Of a DNA stretch of 5,783 nt, positions 5,021 to 5,783 are shown one piece after another. The stretch is from CANIGN01 sp964538275 (lineage in GTDB: Bacteria; Bdellovibrionota; UBA2428). The stretch covers positions 1-5,783 of the forward strand of contig CAZIFW010000111.1 in the NCBI GenBank assembly GCA_964538275.1, written 5' to 3'. How positions within the stretch are numbered: the stretch's first letter is position 1; each line of letters begins with the position of its first letter. The notes under the pieces are model-generated. The model had not been told where the DNA came from, searched no databases, and saw only the letters and a program-made list of their open reading frames with translations. Made by a program: the position numbers and the translations under genes.

Positions 5021-5783
5021 ATGGACACAGGTGCACGTGTGCGTTCGTCTTATTTTAATCACAAGGGCTTTGCCATTGCCGAAGTCGTTATCGCCATTGG
5101 CTTAGTCGCCATAGCTGCACTCATCGTGGGTGGCCTTGGACAACAAGTTCTAAATCTTGCAAAATCTTCTAAACAAACGGCCGCTACTATTGAGCTTCGC
5201 ACCAAAACCAACTCCATTTCTCGCAACCTCGATTCTTGGCTTGGCAAAATGCGAAGCTCTCTTGAAACCAACGGGCTTTATGCTGCTTGTATTCCTGATC
5301 CCAGCTCTGCAACTTCTCTTTTTAAATGTCCCGCTGTCGATGCAGCTCTTTTAGATTCTGATTCCGAACTCAAACGCATCGCGGGCAATCAACTCCATGC
5401 AGTTTCTGCTCCTGTGATTGATCTCTTAGGTGAGCGTATTGCAGGTACGCTTGATGAACCCCTTTACCTCGATCTCGATGGCCGTAAATGCCAACAAACA
5501 AATCAATTGAATTGTCCTCTTAAATCTACAGGTTACTTTTTGCGCTCTAACCCCGCCATTGATTCCACTCCGGGAAGTGTGCGCTTTGTTGTAAAAATTG
5601 AAGCCAACAGAGCTTCTGAGCAAATCAAAGGAACAGCTCCTCAACGCACTCAGTACTTAAGTATTGATGTTGGGAGTGAGTGGCAACAAGTGGTGGGCAC
5701 GTGTCCTGCGGGAGCTATCAAGATTGGGTATCTCGCAAGCGGAAGTCCTAACTGTGTGCACCCTACTAAAAAATGTGCTGCGG
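5021..5783 (+). CDS. Type IV prepilin/pseudopilin-like protein, partial (3' end outside window)
   Basis: An open frame of 254 codons with no stop before the window edge. Residues 1-16 are a short leader (MDTGARVRSSYFNHKG) ending in Gly, followed by FAIAEVVIAIGL: the type III signal with G16 at -1, a methylatable F17 at +1 and the conserved E21 at +5, then a hydrophobic helix to about residue 38. Prepilin peptidase should cleave G16-F17 and the product should enter a type IV pilus or type II secretion pseudopilus. The soluble part has seven cysteines so far (C90, C103, C157, C165, C228, C245, C252), more than a typical major pilin, suggesting a disulphide-rich minor pilin or pseudopilin. The ATG at 5021 is chosen for leader length; GTG at 5039 would leave a 10-residue leader. 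The specific pilin class is not identifiable. Confidence 0.85.
   Translation, partial: MDTGARVRSSYFNHKGFAIAEVVIAIGLVAIAALIVGGLGQQVLNLAKSSKQTAATIELRTKTNSISRNLDSWLGKMRSSLETNGLYAACIPDPSSATSLFKCPAVDAALLDSDSELKRIAGNQLHAVSAPVIDLLGERIAGTLDEPLYLDLDGRKCQQTNQLNCPLKSTGYFLRSNPAIDSTPGSVRFVVKIEANRASEQIKGTAPQRTQYLSIDVGSEWQQVVGTCPAGAIKIGYLASGSPNCVHPTKKCAA

Noticed and set aside
5059..5644. Other open frames at 5059-5271 (-), 5157-5354 (+) and 5426-5644 (-)
   Set aside because: All fall within the prepilin-like gene, whose frame is open to the window edge and has a textbook prepilin leader.

Overview
The window most likely comes from a Bdellovibrio-like predatory bacterium (Bdellovibrionota) or a close relative. 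The main reason is a 65-residue single-fold histone with the RKTV...D signature, closely resembling the Bdellovibrio chromatin histone HBb (Bd0055 family) as I recall it. Moderate GC, a Gram-negative envelope repertoire (signal-peptide barrel protein, lipoprotein, type IV pilin-like protein) and the near absence of Shine-Dalgarno sequences fit this. The species assignment is inference; no database was searched.

Layout. A 151-bp divergent intergenic region (3136-3286) splits the window. Leftward on the minus strand run four genes: the histone (3135-2938), a Ser-rich putatively exported protein of unknown function whose TTG start overlaps the histone stop by 4 nt (2941-2264), an outer-membrane beta-barrel-type protein (2243-1395) and a class I dihydroorotase, pyrC (1337-60). 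Rightward on the plus strand run a lipoprotein of unknown function (3287-4270), a histidine-phosphatase/phosphoglycerate-mutase-like enzyme (best start GTG 4315, to 4917), and, after a 103-bp gap, a type IV prepilin/pseudopilin-like gene (5021 to the window edge) that is open at its 3' end.

How the genes relate. The histone and the overlapping Ser-rich gene are probably translationally coupled and co-transcribed. The barrel protein and pyrC follow at 20 and 57 bp and may belong to the same transcript or have their own promoters. The genes do not form one obvious pathway: they cover chromatin, envelope, pyrimidine synthesis and a pilus-like system.

Most striking observation. Four of the starts have a -10-like hexamer ending exactly 6 nt before the start codon (barrel protein, lipoprotein, phosphatase, prepilin), and the histone has one ending 9 nt before it. 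None has a convincing Shine-Dalgarno. This predicts leaderless or nearly leaderless transcripts. I see no RNA genes, CRISPR, insertion sequences or convincing intrinsic terminators, and no clear new multi-gene system.
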